This document shows, piece by piece, positions 38,119-47,409 of a stretch of 64,000 nucleotides of DNA. Source of the DNA: Mactromeris polynyma (lineage: Eukaryota > Mollusca > Bivalvia > Venerida > Mactridae). The stretch lies in the NCBI GenBank assembly GCA_032209605.1, contig JASFXZ010000010.1, forward strand, positions 10,685,385-10,749,384, given 5' to 3'. How positions within the stretch are numbered: the first letter of the stretch is position 1; each line of letters opens with the position of its first letter. The translations under genes and the position numbers were made by a program. Below the pieces are notes generated by a model. That model was not told where the DNA came from, ran no database searches, and worked only from the letters and a program-made list of their open reading frames with translations.

Positions 38119-39276
38119 ATGGCTGATTCAACCGTGGACATTAATGGAATTTTACGTAAAAATTCTACGGACAAATATTTCATAGAATATAACGGATTTC
38201 TCTCCAACCACCTTGCCCATGGTGTTATTGCTTTAAGCAGACTTGGGATGTCACGTGATAGAATTGAACATTTCGTAAGTACGTACAAGAGTCGTCTCGA
38301 ACCGGTAACCAATGACCTGGCTGACACGAGACCACCTCAAGAATTAAAAGGCGAACGTGTCTCATTTTATTCTATCCTGAAGCATTACGAAAGTTTACTG
38401 CAAGATAAATATGACAATAATATCGATGACTTAATCAGAAATGAGTACCCGAAGGTATCCGAAGGGCTTTGGAGTTCTGCCTTGCACGGAACTATACACC
38501 TCGGTTACGGCTACTCAGTGAAAAATGTTAGAACAGTTCTTGAAGGACTCGCCTACACATTCCATTCGTTCCGACCTATCAGTACTTCTCGTGGAGCACA
38601 AGAACTCGCGAGATTTGGTCATGGAAACGTTGAAATCACAGATGTGCTGACAAAATTGCAGGGTACTGCACCTTTACAACAGCAGATGTATGAATGCATC
38701 AAAGAGGAAAGGTGGAAACCACTGAACATAGGCAAATTCCAGATAGCTATGACGTATTTAACTGCTGATCACCCTGACCTACTTACCGACCTCGTGTTGT
38801 CTGTTAAGTTTGATTCAAACTCGTTTTTGGAAGATGGTTCACTTGATCCAGTCCGATGCATGCGCCAAGTTGTTCACTGGGCTGTACTTGTCTACGCTTT
38901 AGCCAGTACCAGAAACAACTTCTTCTTGTTACACGGTGTAACCTGTGCTTGGAGTCTCAAAGAAATTATCCCGTTATTGAAGAAGGATGACGGTGTCAAG
39001 GTCATTCGAGAATTTCTGACTGTAGTTCTTTCAGTGTATGTTTCCCAGGGCTGTCCAGAGTTAAATATTCCAGCTCTTACTGGTGAATTTGACGAAAATG
39101 ATTGGTCTGCTCTGGTAAAGAAAGCTACAGATGTTGATCGTGATGAGCACTGTTACAAACTTGTACAAGTGTGCCAAGAGATGGTGAAAGATGCGCGCGC
39201 ATTTGGTGAGAATCCCAATGTGTATATGCAAGCTGCCAAGTCGGTGCTGGAAAATGAATTGATCTACCTTCCTTGA
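38119..39276 (+). CDS. Questin oxidase-like protein, copy 3
   Basis: Intronless frame of 385 codons plus TGA, about a dozen residues different from copy 2. Conserved blocks SNHLAHGVIA, HLGYGYSV, EGLAYTFHSF and LLHGVTCAW are kept. Differences include DINGIL for DIHGIL at residue 9 and SEGLWSSA for SEGLGSSA before the HGTIHLG block. It has no dehydrogenase partner: the duplicated unit starts at 36815, well downstream of the dehydrogenase start. The downstream flank matches that of copy 1 (13.6-16.4 kb), so this copy occupies the original 3' end of the locus. Confidence 0.84.
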   Translation: MADSTVDINGILRKNSTDKYFIEYNGFLSNHLAHGVIALSRLGMSRDRIEHFVSTYKSRLEPVTNDLADTRPPQELKGERVSFYSILKHYESLLQDKYDNNIDDLIRNEYPKVSEGLWSSALHGTIHLGYGYSVKNVRTVLEGLAYTFHSFRPISTSRGAQELARFGHGNVEITDVLTKLQGTAPLQQQMYECIKEERWKPLNIGKFQIAMTYLTADHPDLLTDLVLSVKFDSNSFLEDGSLDPVRCMRQVVHWAVLVYALASTRNNFFLLHGVTCAWSLKEIIPLLKKDDGVKVIREFLTVVLSVYVSQGCPELNIPALTGEFDENDWSALVKKATDVDRDEHCYKLVQVCQEMVKDARAFGENPNVYMQAAKSVLENELIYLP

Positions 39277-39409
39277 CATTTTCAGGCGCAAGTGAAGTCC
39301 TCTATACCGTATAAGGAAATAATGTAAGGGGAAACAGGACTGTCGAACTGGATCAAAACAACATTTTATTTGGTCCCTGGAACCTTTCTAGCTAGTGTTG
39401 CTTAAAACT

Positions 39410-41464
39410 AGATGTTTGATTGGTAGTTATAGTAAACAGAATAATGATGTTCACCTACATGTATAGTAATGTAAAATGTATCCTTGATATACATGACAAT
39501 GCACATGGTTTTAGTGATTCTTCTTAATTGTTTTCAATTTGTTTGCAATAATTAATAGATCTGAATTATGTTCTCTTTAAAATATATAATTAAGGAACTC
39601 TATGTACAGAACTGGAACCATTGTGTATCAAGTATAGCTAAAAACTGATGGTATCGTCTCATAAGTCGTAGATGGTCGCTGACTGAACAAAAACATATGC
39701 AAGCTCGTACGTTTGGCATTGAAAGAAATATGTTTACATCTTCACATACTTCTATTACGGACTATGACATTATTGAGATGGAAACCTAGTTCACATACTC
39801 GTGTACAACAACGAGACAGTTGACATGGAAACAAACAATATTTTATTGATTTATTGAAACAAACAACAGCATATTATGTTATAGGAATCCTTTCCTAGCT
39901 AGCACTTCGTCTGTTTAGGCTATAAAATAACATGCACACATGTACTTATTTGGTCGTAGATATAAGATATAGCATCATTTTAGGAATAAATAGATTTTGT
40001 AGTAATCTCATAAGCAACTAGTGTTGTGTAACTGTTTTACAAATATATTACAAGACAAGCAGAAAGCAAATTGGCCTCGAACAGAAATGGGAAAGATCAC
40101 GAAGATTATATCAATACAAGGAATTGTACAAGGGGAAAAGGGAACTAAATATTTATTTATTCATGTATAGCGCGGTCAGTTGACCCAACCGTTGTTCCCA
40201 GGGTTGCCGATCAGTACTAGCAAGGAATGATGAAGAATTAACTAAGTACTATATATCTCGTACCGGAAAGATGCTATTGAGTAGGAGTAATAAAAGTGAA
40301 ATACAAATGTATATTATATTAACACGATTAAATAGATGTTAGATCACCGTGCACTTTCTGAAAAGTGTATTTAAAGATATAGTAGTTCAGTGGAGGGGGT
40401 CGTGCATTGATGCTGTAGTAACTCGTGGCAATTTTGTGGTCCGTTTGTAAATGTTGGTGCATACATAATTGTTCTTTGTAATTAAAGGTCTTGTTGCTAA
40501 CAGGGGCGTTGCTGGGCCATTTTTCAGCATACATACCACTTTCTCCTAGAATTTGAAATTCTATATCGTCACAGCTGCATTCTGGGGTATTTTATATATA
40601 CATGTATATAAGTTTGGCTGTTTTTGTCATGCTGAAACCTTTTACGTTCACACCCTTACCTTCCTTTTGATACCATTTTTGTCATAGTTATTTTCCCAAC
40701 TGATGTTACGCGCATGCGTACATGCGTATCGTCCCTTGTCCATAACAATAATATCACAGTACTATAGTTCATTTGTTAATGTTGGTGTTTCAGTTTTGAA
40801 AGCATGTCAATACTTCTGGCAGAATTCGCAATTTACATCAAAATTACGTTCAAATTGCATGGACAGATATACGACAGTACATATGGACATTTATCAGTAT
40901 CTGTTATGTCCTAATCTCCTACGAATCAACGCAAGTATTTTTGCGGTCAAATGTAAATGTCCATATGTACTGTCGTATATCAGAAGGCAAACACACATTT
41001 AGAATAAAAAGAAAAGTGTGCGACTTTAAATTTTCACCCCTACGTCATTCAAGGGTTATCATTATACCGAGAATGACCTAAATTTAATTTAACAATAATG
41101 CATCATGTAGTCAATAAAAGCTGTCGCATTTTGCTACCAAATTTGCCTATATGTTTTATCTAAATGGTTACAAACTTTATTTCTAAGTCAGTACACAGTT
41201 TCTTTTTGGTGTCAGTATATATGCACTTGGTGTATTGTCAGACTAGGTCTCACAAATAAATGGTAAATTGCTTTCCTAGGCAACAGTGTCTTCACCATAA
41301 GGATATCATATGGACCAAATGCAATCTAAAAGACTGTTGCATGTATCAAATGTATAAGCAATGGCTATAATATTTATAATATACTTTGTATGACGCATTA
41401 AGTAATATGTAAACGAAGTGACCATTTGGAGTAAACAGTGTTTCCTGATTGCAAATAGTGACAT
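39410..41464. repeat. Duplicated downstream flank (matches 13.6-16.4 kb)
   Basis: Collinear diverged similarity to the flank of gene copy 1, for example TTGAAATTCTATATCGTCA (15088 and 40553), GATGTATTGTCAG against GGTGTATTGTCAG, and the right half of a family A MITE ending near 41528. No gene is seen here. Confidence 0.75.
40866..40981. repeat. 28-bp inverted repeat (hairpin), 60-bp loop
   Basis: GATATACGACAGTACATATG and the following eight bases (40866-40893) recur as an exact reverse complement at 40954-40981. The matching place in block 1 (about 15390) lacks it. Confidence 0.9.
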
Positions 41465-41633
41465 GACATGTTGCCTTTTCTTGATATGACGTCACTTACA
41501 GAAAGGTTGTAAATCCCACAGCAGCGCTCACATGAAGTTTACAATGTCGTGTCATTATTAGTGCATTTACTTGTATTTCGCATGTTCTTCAATGAAGCAA
41601 AGCACAACAATTTTTCATGGAATGGAAAAACAC
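41465..41633 (+). repeat. 169-bp flanking duplication, left copy
   Basis: From GACATGTTGCC to GGAAAAACAC, directly before the left LTR; repeated at 46323-46491 with one substitution (CCCACAGC here, CCCATAGC there). It starts inside the right half of a family A MITE. Confidence 0.93.
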
Positions 41634-41812
41634 TGTAATGTTAACTGTTCTAACTATGGATATATAGAATGACAACTGATGTATTCTAACTATTTATTGT
41701 ACAAGTAATCACTAGAACGAGCTAACATATAAAGAGCGAGATTGAATGAAGCATTGCATATTTATACAGAAGAAGGGAAGCAACTCTTACAAGCTTAATA
41801 GCTAGAGTATCA
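41634..41812 (-). repeat. 3' LTR of the Steamer-like element
   Basis: Matches 46142-46320. Contains TATA-like words (CATATTTATAC on the plus strand). Confidence 0.92.
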
Positions 41813-41820
41813 TATTACAT

Positions 41821-41830
41821 CTCCCTTCTT
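41821..41830 (-). other. Polypurine tract
   Basis: AAGAAGGGAG on the minus strand, eight bases before the 3' LTR; the usual primer for plus-strand synthesis. Confidence 0.65.
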
Positions 41831-42045
41831 AAAATACTCATGATATATATATATACATTGTATACACACGGTGATATAAAGTGTACCACAATAGAGTTCA
41901 CATATTGTTTAAAACTGTCTGTCAACCACATGTTCCTATAAATGACAATTTGAATGTTCAGCAATATTTACACAAAGTGGTTATAAATGTTTAAGCGGAA
42001 AGCACCTTTCAACACTTCTATGATTGACATTTAACATTACTATGA

Positions 42046-44796
42046 TCAAACAGACTCAATTATTTTTGGCTTCACGGCCCTTCCTGATCTAGTTACATAC
42101 ATACTAGGAATGATACTTTGGGAGGAAGTCACAGGAGGATGTGAACTTTCAGATTCTTTGATCTCAAATTCAACAGGATTTTGACATGACAGCATTTCCT
42201 GTGTTTCTGGGTTTGAAGTATGATTATTACACAGTGGTGCCTGTCTGTTGGTTTGTAACAAACCCCGCCTATTTCTGGTGTACTTGGCACCATCTGGACA
42301 TTGAACAGTGTAAGACCGTTCATTGTGTTTGTCAACCACAATAGCTGGATTCCATGTTTTGTCACTTTGTTGTATTCTAATGGATTCTCCCAATGTTAAT
42401 GGATCTAGGGCTTTGGTTTGTCGGTCATAATACTTCTTTTCCCCTTCTTTATTAATTTGGATTGATTTTTTGACCGTATCTGGGGTAATTAATATAGGTT
42501 TAAGGTTTTCCCTAGATGTAGGAAGTACTGATCTCAGTTGTCTTCCCATAGATAACTGTGCAGGAGAATACCCTGACTGGAGTGGAGTGGTTCTATATTC
42601 TAAAATGCCAATGAATGGGTCCCGCCCAGTTTCCTTAGCCTTTGTAAGAATTTTCTTACAAATTGACACATATTTCTCTGCTAACCCGTTTGACTGACTA
42701 TGATAGGGGCTAATGGTCTGGTGATTAAAATCCCATTCCCTAGCGAAGTCTGCAAATTCCTGAGAAATATAACAGGGACCACTATCCGAAATTACTTTCT
42801 CGCTAATTCCCCATCTGGCCATTATCCCTTTCATTCTGCTAATTACTGTGGAGCTTCTCATGTTGGGTAATTCCTTGACCTCAAAGTACTTGCTGTAGTA
42901 ATCAACTACGACCAAGTAGCTTTTGTTATCCCATGTGAATAGATCAGTACCTATAATTTGCCATGGATAATCAGGAATTTCTGTGGGCATTAATGGTTCT
43001 CTGGGATTCGAATTTCTGTGCTTAAGGCATGTGTTACAATTGAGAACTATATTCTCAATATCAGCAGAAATTCCAGGCCAAAACATAACATCCCGTGCCC
43101 TTCTTTGACATTTCTCTATTCCCATGTGGCCGGAATGAACAATTTGTAACATTTCTGACTGCAATGATTTGGGAATGATGACTTTATTACCCTTCATGAT
43201 TAATCCATCAACAGCTGTTAATTCATCCCGATAATTCCAATAGGGTAAAATGAGAGCAGGACACATGTTCCTAATATTTGGCCAACCTTGGAGTATTGTC
43301 TGTTTCAACATTTCTAATGACTGATCTTGACCTGTTTTTTCTTTGAGCACCTTGAGTTTTCTGTCAGAGATAGGCAAACTTGACATAACCATGTGGACTT
43401 GCAAGTCCATTCCTTGAGACAATTCAGGATATGTGTCGGACAAGAAGTGTCTGCTCAACGTATCAGCAACAGGGACTTGCTTTGAAGGATAATGCTTAAG
43501 CTCTAGATCATATCTTTGCAATAGTAATATCATGCGCTGCAAACGTGCAGGGGCGGAGTTAATTGGTTTCTTGAAAATGGAAACTAATGGCAAGTGATCA
43601 GTTTGTACATTAACCTTGTGGCCATAAACAAAATGATGAAACCGCTTACAGCCAAACACAATGGCATACATTTCCTTCTCGATTTGTGCATAGTTAACCT
43701 CTGATGACGTTAAGGATTTAGATGCATAAGCTATGGGCTTTCCTTCTTGCATAATGGTTGCTCCAAGGCCAAATTTGGAAGCATCCACCTGCAGTGTTAG
43801 GGATTTACTTTTATCATAATACACTAAAACCTTGTTTGGGGTTGTGATGATTTCCTTCATCTTACCAAATGCATCATCTTGAGGCTTTTCCCACGAAAAC
43901 TCTACATCGTTGGATAACAGATGCCTCATTTGGGCAGTAACCTCAGACAGATTAGGGGCAAATCTAGATAGGTAATTAACCATACCTAAAATGGTTTCAA
44001 GCTCGGCTTTGTTTTTAGGGGGCTGCATTTTTTCAATTGCCTCAATCTTGGAGGGTGAGGGTTTGAGCCCTTCTGCAGTTAGCAAGTGACCAAAATACTC
44101 CACTTGAGACATTCCAACATGGAGCTTGTCTTCATTAAACCGAATCCCGTTGTCATTTGACCTTTGCAAAACTGCCCTAAGATTTTCATCATGTTCCTCC
44201 CTAGATGACCCGTATACTAATATGTCATCAACAATGGCTGCAACACCACGTAACCCTTCAAGACACTCATCGATTTTTTGAACAAACAAATCCCCTGAAC
44301 ATTTTAACCCAAACGGCAAGCGAGTATATCTATACCGCCCATACATGGTATTGAAACAAGTAAGGAATGATGACCCTTTGTCCAACTTTAAAGCCCAATA
44401 CCCTGATCTTACGTCTAACTTTGTGAAATATTTAGCTCCTGTGAGCTGTGGCAATATGTCATCAAGTGTTCTCAATGGGTAATGTGGACGTTGGATAGCA
44501 TTGTTCAAGTCACGTGGATCAAGACAAATCCTTATTTGGTCAGAATTACCCTTCTTTTGGGAAATAACCATGGAGCTCACCCAGTCTGTGGGCTGTTCAA
44601 CCTTAACAATAACCCCCAAGCGTTCCATGCGTGACAGTTCATCTTTGACCTTGCTTTGCAGAGCAACAGGGACCTTACGAGGTGGATGCACAACTGGCAT
44701 GGCAGAGTGATCAATGTGAATTTTGCATTCACCAGGAAATAAACCTATTCCATTAAAAACGTCTCTGTAATCCCTTAAGACATTTTCTTTAGTCAT
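42046..44796 (-). CDS. pol: Pol: reverse transcriptase, RNase H, integrase
   Basis: 916 codons without a break. Reverse transcriptase about 30-250 with KLDVRSGYW (Asp128) and AIVDDILVYG (Asp190-Asp191). RNase H about 320-440, starting LQVDASKFGLGATI. Integrase: an HHCC zinc region (HSGHMGIEKC, then CNTCLKH) and a catalytic core with Asp in IGTDLF, Asp in ISDSGPCY and Glu in NGLAEKYV. The first ATG is given as start, but the pol frame is open upstream across the gag stop and lies in the -1 frame relative to gag, so translation probably enters by frameshifting near 44903. No obvious slippery heptamer was seen. It appears intact and possibly active. Confidence 0.92.
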   Translation of the reverse strand: MTKENVLRDYRDVFNGIGLFPGECKIHIDHSAMPVVHPPRKVPVALQSKVKDELSRMERLGVIVKVEQPTDWVSSMVISQKKGNSDQIRICLDPRDLNNAIQRPHYPLRTLDDILPQLTGAKYFTKLDVRSGYWALKLDKGSSFLTCFNTMYGRYRYTRLPFGLKCSGDLFVQKIDECLEGLRGVAAIVDDILVYGSSREEHDENLRAVLQRSNDNGIRFNEDKLHVGMSQVEYFGHLLTAEGLKPSPSKIEAIEKMQPPKNKAELETILGMVNYLSRFAPNLSEVTAQMRHLLSNDVEFSWEKPQDDAFGKMKEIITTPNKVLVYYDKSKSLTLQVDASKFGLGATIMQEGKPIAYASKSLTSSEVNYAQIEKEMYAIVFGCKRFHHFVYGHKVNVQTDHLPLVSIFKKPINSAPARLQRMILLLQRYDLELKHYPSKQVPVADTLSRHFLSDTYPELSQGMDLQVHMVMSSLPISDRKLKVLKEKTGQDQSLEMLKQTILQGWPNIRNMCPALILPYWNYRDELTAVDGLIMKGNKVIIPKSLQSEMLQIVHSGHMGIEKCQRRARDVMFWPGISADIENIVLNCNTCLKHRNSNPREPLMPTEIPDYPWQIIGTDLFTWDNKSYLVVVDYYSKYFEVKELPNMRSSTVISRMKGIMARWGISEKVISDSGPCYISQEFADFAREWDFNHQTISPYHSQSNGLAEKYVSICKKILTKAKETGRDPFIGILEYRTTPLQSGYSPAQLSMGRQLRSVLPTSRENLKPILITPDTVKKSIQINKEGEKKYYDRQTKALDPLTLGESIRIQQSDKTWNPAIVVDKHNERSYTVQCPDGAKYTRNRRGLLQTNRQAPLCNNHTSNPETQEMLSCQNPVEFEIKESESSHPPVTSSQSIIPSMYVTRSGRAVKPKIIESV

Positions 44797-44900
44797 AGGG
44801 GTTGCGTTTATTGGATGATCTGTCTCAACTGAGCATGTGATGTCAATGAGGCCAAAATCTATACTTGATGTAAGACCAAATAACGGCTTAGAATCAGTCT

Positions 44901-46031
44901 CTACGTCTCTACAACATGGAAGCAGACATCTTGTGTCTTACCGGTCCCAGGATGATTACACCTTAAGGTAATGCAACCCCTCAAATCAAGCTCACTGCCA
45001 TTATAAGCAGAGAGTCGTGCATGTGAAGTTTCTAATGCAGACATTGTACCAAGTTTCCTAAAAACCTTACAAGGTAAAACATTAACTTGGCTCCCAGTAT
45101 CAATCTTAAAATGTACGTTTGTAAAGGAAGGACCTACCTTAAACTGTGTGAACACTTGTCCGTTATGACATTTGGAATCAACACTATCAATGAAAACATC
45201 CTGTGGCGTAGGGTCGTCACTTAAAACAACTTCATTTACACTTTTACACGCAGAACTGAAATGGTTCCATTTGTTACATTTATAGCATTGTTTTCCCTTG
45301 GCTGGGCACGCCTGATTTTGATGGTGCTGTCTGTTACAGTTTTGGCATCTTGGTCTTCCATCCCCATGTGTGATTTGATCATTCTTCCCACCCTGGCCTG
45401 AGGAATTATGACCAGGCTGGCCTGAGGTGTTATGACCAGTACGCCTTTCCCTATAGGTTTTAACAGCATTGACTGATGATGAATTTGCTCCTTCTGGCTC
45501 CATTTCTCCTATTTGCCTCTGAGAATATTCAAATGCCTGGCAAATTTGTATAGCTTTGTCTAAAGTTAAAGTTTTCCCCTCATTGAGCAATTTTTCTCTA
45601 ACTTTTCGTGACGCAATTCCAAACACAAGTCTGTCACGTATCATGTCGTCCTTGTCCTTATATTCACAGTCGTTTGCTAGTAATCTAATTTTCGTAATAA
45701 AATGTTCAAATCTGTCCTCTCCTTGTTTTTCGTTATTAAATTTGTATCTTGCAAAAATTGGATTGATTGTTGGCTGCAAGTGTTTTTTCACATGGTCACA
45801 TATGTTCTTTACACTTTTCTTATCCTCTACAGACATGCCTAAGGTGGAGAAAATATCTCTTCCCTTCTCTCCCATCCATAATTGCAGGTATGTCACCTGG
45901 ACACTCTCCTCCTTCTCTTTGAGAGGTCCAGTAAATACCAACATGCAATGTTCTACAAACTTCCTCCACGCTTCAGGGAGGCTCGAACTGTCCCAGTTCA
46001 TACTTGGCACGGGAACGCCACTTAAATCCAT
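44901..46031 (-). CDS. gag: Gag with zinc knuckles and aspartic protease
   Basis: 376 codons. The N-terminal two thirds are capsid-like without sharp motifs. Two CCHC knuckles (CX2CX4HX4C) follow: CQNCNRQHHQNQAC and CYKCNKWNHFSSAC. The retroviral-type protease motif KIDTGSQVNVLP lies near the end, so protease is in the gag frame rather than with pol. The start ATG is about 110 bases inside the 5' LTR boundary, just after the primer-binding site region. No stop or frame break was found. Confidence 0.9.
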   Translation of the reverse strand: MDLSGVPVPSMNWDSSSLPEAWRKFVEHCMLVFTGPLKEKEESVQVTYLQLWMGEKGRDIFSTLGMSVEDKKSVKNICDHVKKHLQPTINPIFARYKFNNEKQGEDRFEHFITKIRLLANDCEYKDKDDMIRDRLVFGIASRKVREKLLNEGKTLTLDKAIQICQAFEYSQRQIGEMEPEGANSSSVNAVKTYRERRTGHNTSGQPGHNSSGQGGKNDQITHGDGRPRCQNCNRQHHQNQACPAKGKQCYKCNKWNHFSSACKSVNEVVLSDDPTPQDVFIDSVDSKCHNGQVFTQFKVGPSFTNVHFKIDTGSQVNVLPCKVFRKLGTMSALETSHARLSAYNGSELDLRGCITLRCNHPGTGKTQDVCFHVVET

Positions 46032-46123
46032 AATAATTGCAGAATTCTAACTAATTAATACAATAAATAATTATGTATCAAAACAATTAAGTCCTCACAG
46101 AATGTTTGCAATCAATGAATTTA

Positions 46124-46141
46124 ATCCCACTTCTGACACCA
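46124..46141 (-). other. Primer-binding site, tRNA-Leu
   Basis: TGGTGTCAGAAGTGGGAT on the minus strand follows the 5' LTR directly and is complementary to the 3' end of a tRNA-Leu (ending CCCACTTCTGACACCA). Confidence 0.85.
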
Positions 46142-46320
46142 TGTAATGTTAACTGTTCTAACTATGGATATATAGAATGACAACTGATGTATTCTAACTA
46201 TTTATTGTACAAGTAATCACTAGAACGAGCTAACATATAAAGAGCGAGATTGAATGAAGCATTGCATATTTATACAGAAGAAGGGAAGCAACTCTTACAA
46301 GCTTAATAGCTAGAGTATCA
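46142..46320 (-). repeat. 5' LTR of the Steamer-like element
   Basis: No difference from the 3' LTR was found by eye. The two bases after it on the plus strand (TA, 46321-46322) also follow the other LTR internally. Confidence 0.92.
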
Positions 46321-46322
46321 TA

Positions 46323-46491
46323 GACATGTTGCCTTTTCTTGATATGACGTCACTTACAGAAAGGTTGTAAATCCCATAGCAGCGCTCACATGAAGTTTAC
46401 AATGTCGTGTCATTATTAGTGCATTTACTTGTATTTCGCATGTTCTTCAATGAAGCAAAGCACAACAATTTTTCATGGAATGGAAAAACAC
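46323..46491 (+). repeat. 169-bp flanking duplication, right copy
   Basis: Copy of 41465-41633. After it the sequence continues as TACGACACG, presumably the original continuation of the host sequence. Confidence 0.93.
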
Positions 46492-47409
46492 TACGACACG
46501 ATTCCATGCGACTAATGAAATTAATATGTCCTACAAACTGTACAAATCTCACCTGGGTACGATACCACAATATATCACTCCGGTTAGGTTGATAATAAAC
46601 CAGGTAGTCTGTGATTTTCCATGGCTAAACTTGGTACGGTATACATGTACTTCACTCCATGTCCAGTTGATAATAAATTAGCAGTTAGTGAGTTTTTCCA
46701 AGGCTCAACTTGGCTTGGTACTTCACTTCGTGTTCATTAGTTGATATACCGTATCACAGAGGGGCTAGTGGACATCTCTGCCAGCTGCACAGGTCCGCGC
46801 CAATCCCGAACGGCCTAGTGGTAACCGCATAACAGCTGAGGAGGGAATCATTTTCGGGTACTCGGTTCCCTACTGCAGAACACCTACCTCCAGTCCTTTT
46901 CATATCGGGCGCAAGTCTGTGGAACTAGTTACCCCATTGCCAACACACCGCAGACCCTATATAGCTTCAGGGAGGGACTGGCTTGCCGGGAGTTACGGTG
47001 GAGTGACTACACATATATACAGTCGTATCACAGTTTAAAAGTTTACTGTTCATCTGCACAAAACCTCACAGTGACGTTGTAAATAAACATTGTACCACGG
47101 ACATGGTTTATACACGTTCGTGATATTGTACAAAAATGCTCCAAAGAAGATACTGTGCTAGAACCTGGAAGAAGGCACAGAATATTTCTAATATAAAAAT
47201 ATTATAAAAGTTTAACTTTGCATATAATTGTAGCTAAATACGCAATAATACCTGAAAGACAAATATATTTTTATTTGAAAATATCCAACGCGAAACTAGA
47301 AATGCTCTTTTCGATCAATGAATTACTTTCCTTTATATATTGATGTTGCTGATAGAACCAGTCTACCGTTCGATTGACACAGTCTTCTAAAGGCGTGACG
47401 AAAAGCAAA
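46492..47409. other. Spacer upstream of CAPZA
   Basis: Contains imperfectly repeated segments around 46600-46740 (AACTTGG, ACTTCACT, GTTGATA words) and a GC-richer stretch at 46780-47000 with a tRNA-like A-box word (GGCCTAGTGGTAACCGC). The CAPZA promoter must lie near 47.3-47.4 kb; no core element was recognised. Confidence 0.35.

Larger units (their letters stand above)
41634..46320 (-). mobile_element. Steamer-like Ty3/gypsy LTR retrotransposon (4687 bp)
   Basis: Two 179-bp LTRs that match by eye (41634-41812 and 46142-46320; TGAT...TACA on the minus strand), an 18-base primer-binding site for tRNA-Leu, a polypurine tract and two long frames (gag-protease, pol). Size, short LTR and tRNA-Leu primer agree with Steamer of soft-shell clams (Mag lineage) as I recall it. 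LTR identity and open frames indicate a recent insertion. Instead of a 4-6 bp target duplication, a 169-bp direct repeat of host DNA borders it. Confidence 0.93.

Noticed and set aside
34062..39291. Minus-strand frames opposite the questin-oxidase-like genes
   Set aside because: Antisense shadows of well-supported coding sequence, repeated only because the genes are duplicated.
46124..46141. tRNA-Leu gene fragment
   Set aside because: Position directly next to the 5' LTR and length fit a primer-binding site; no tRNA body is present.
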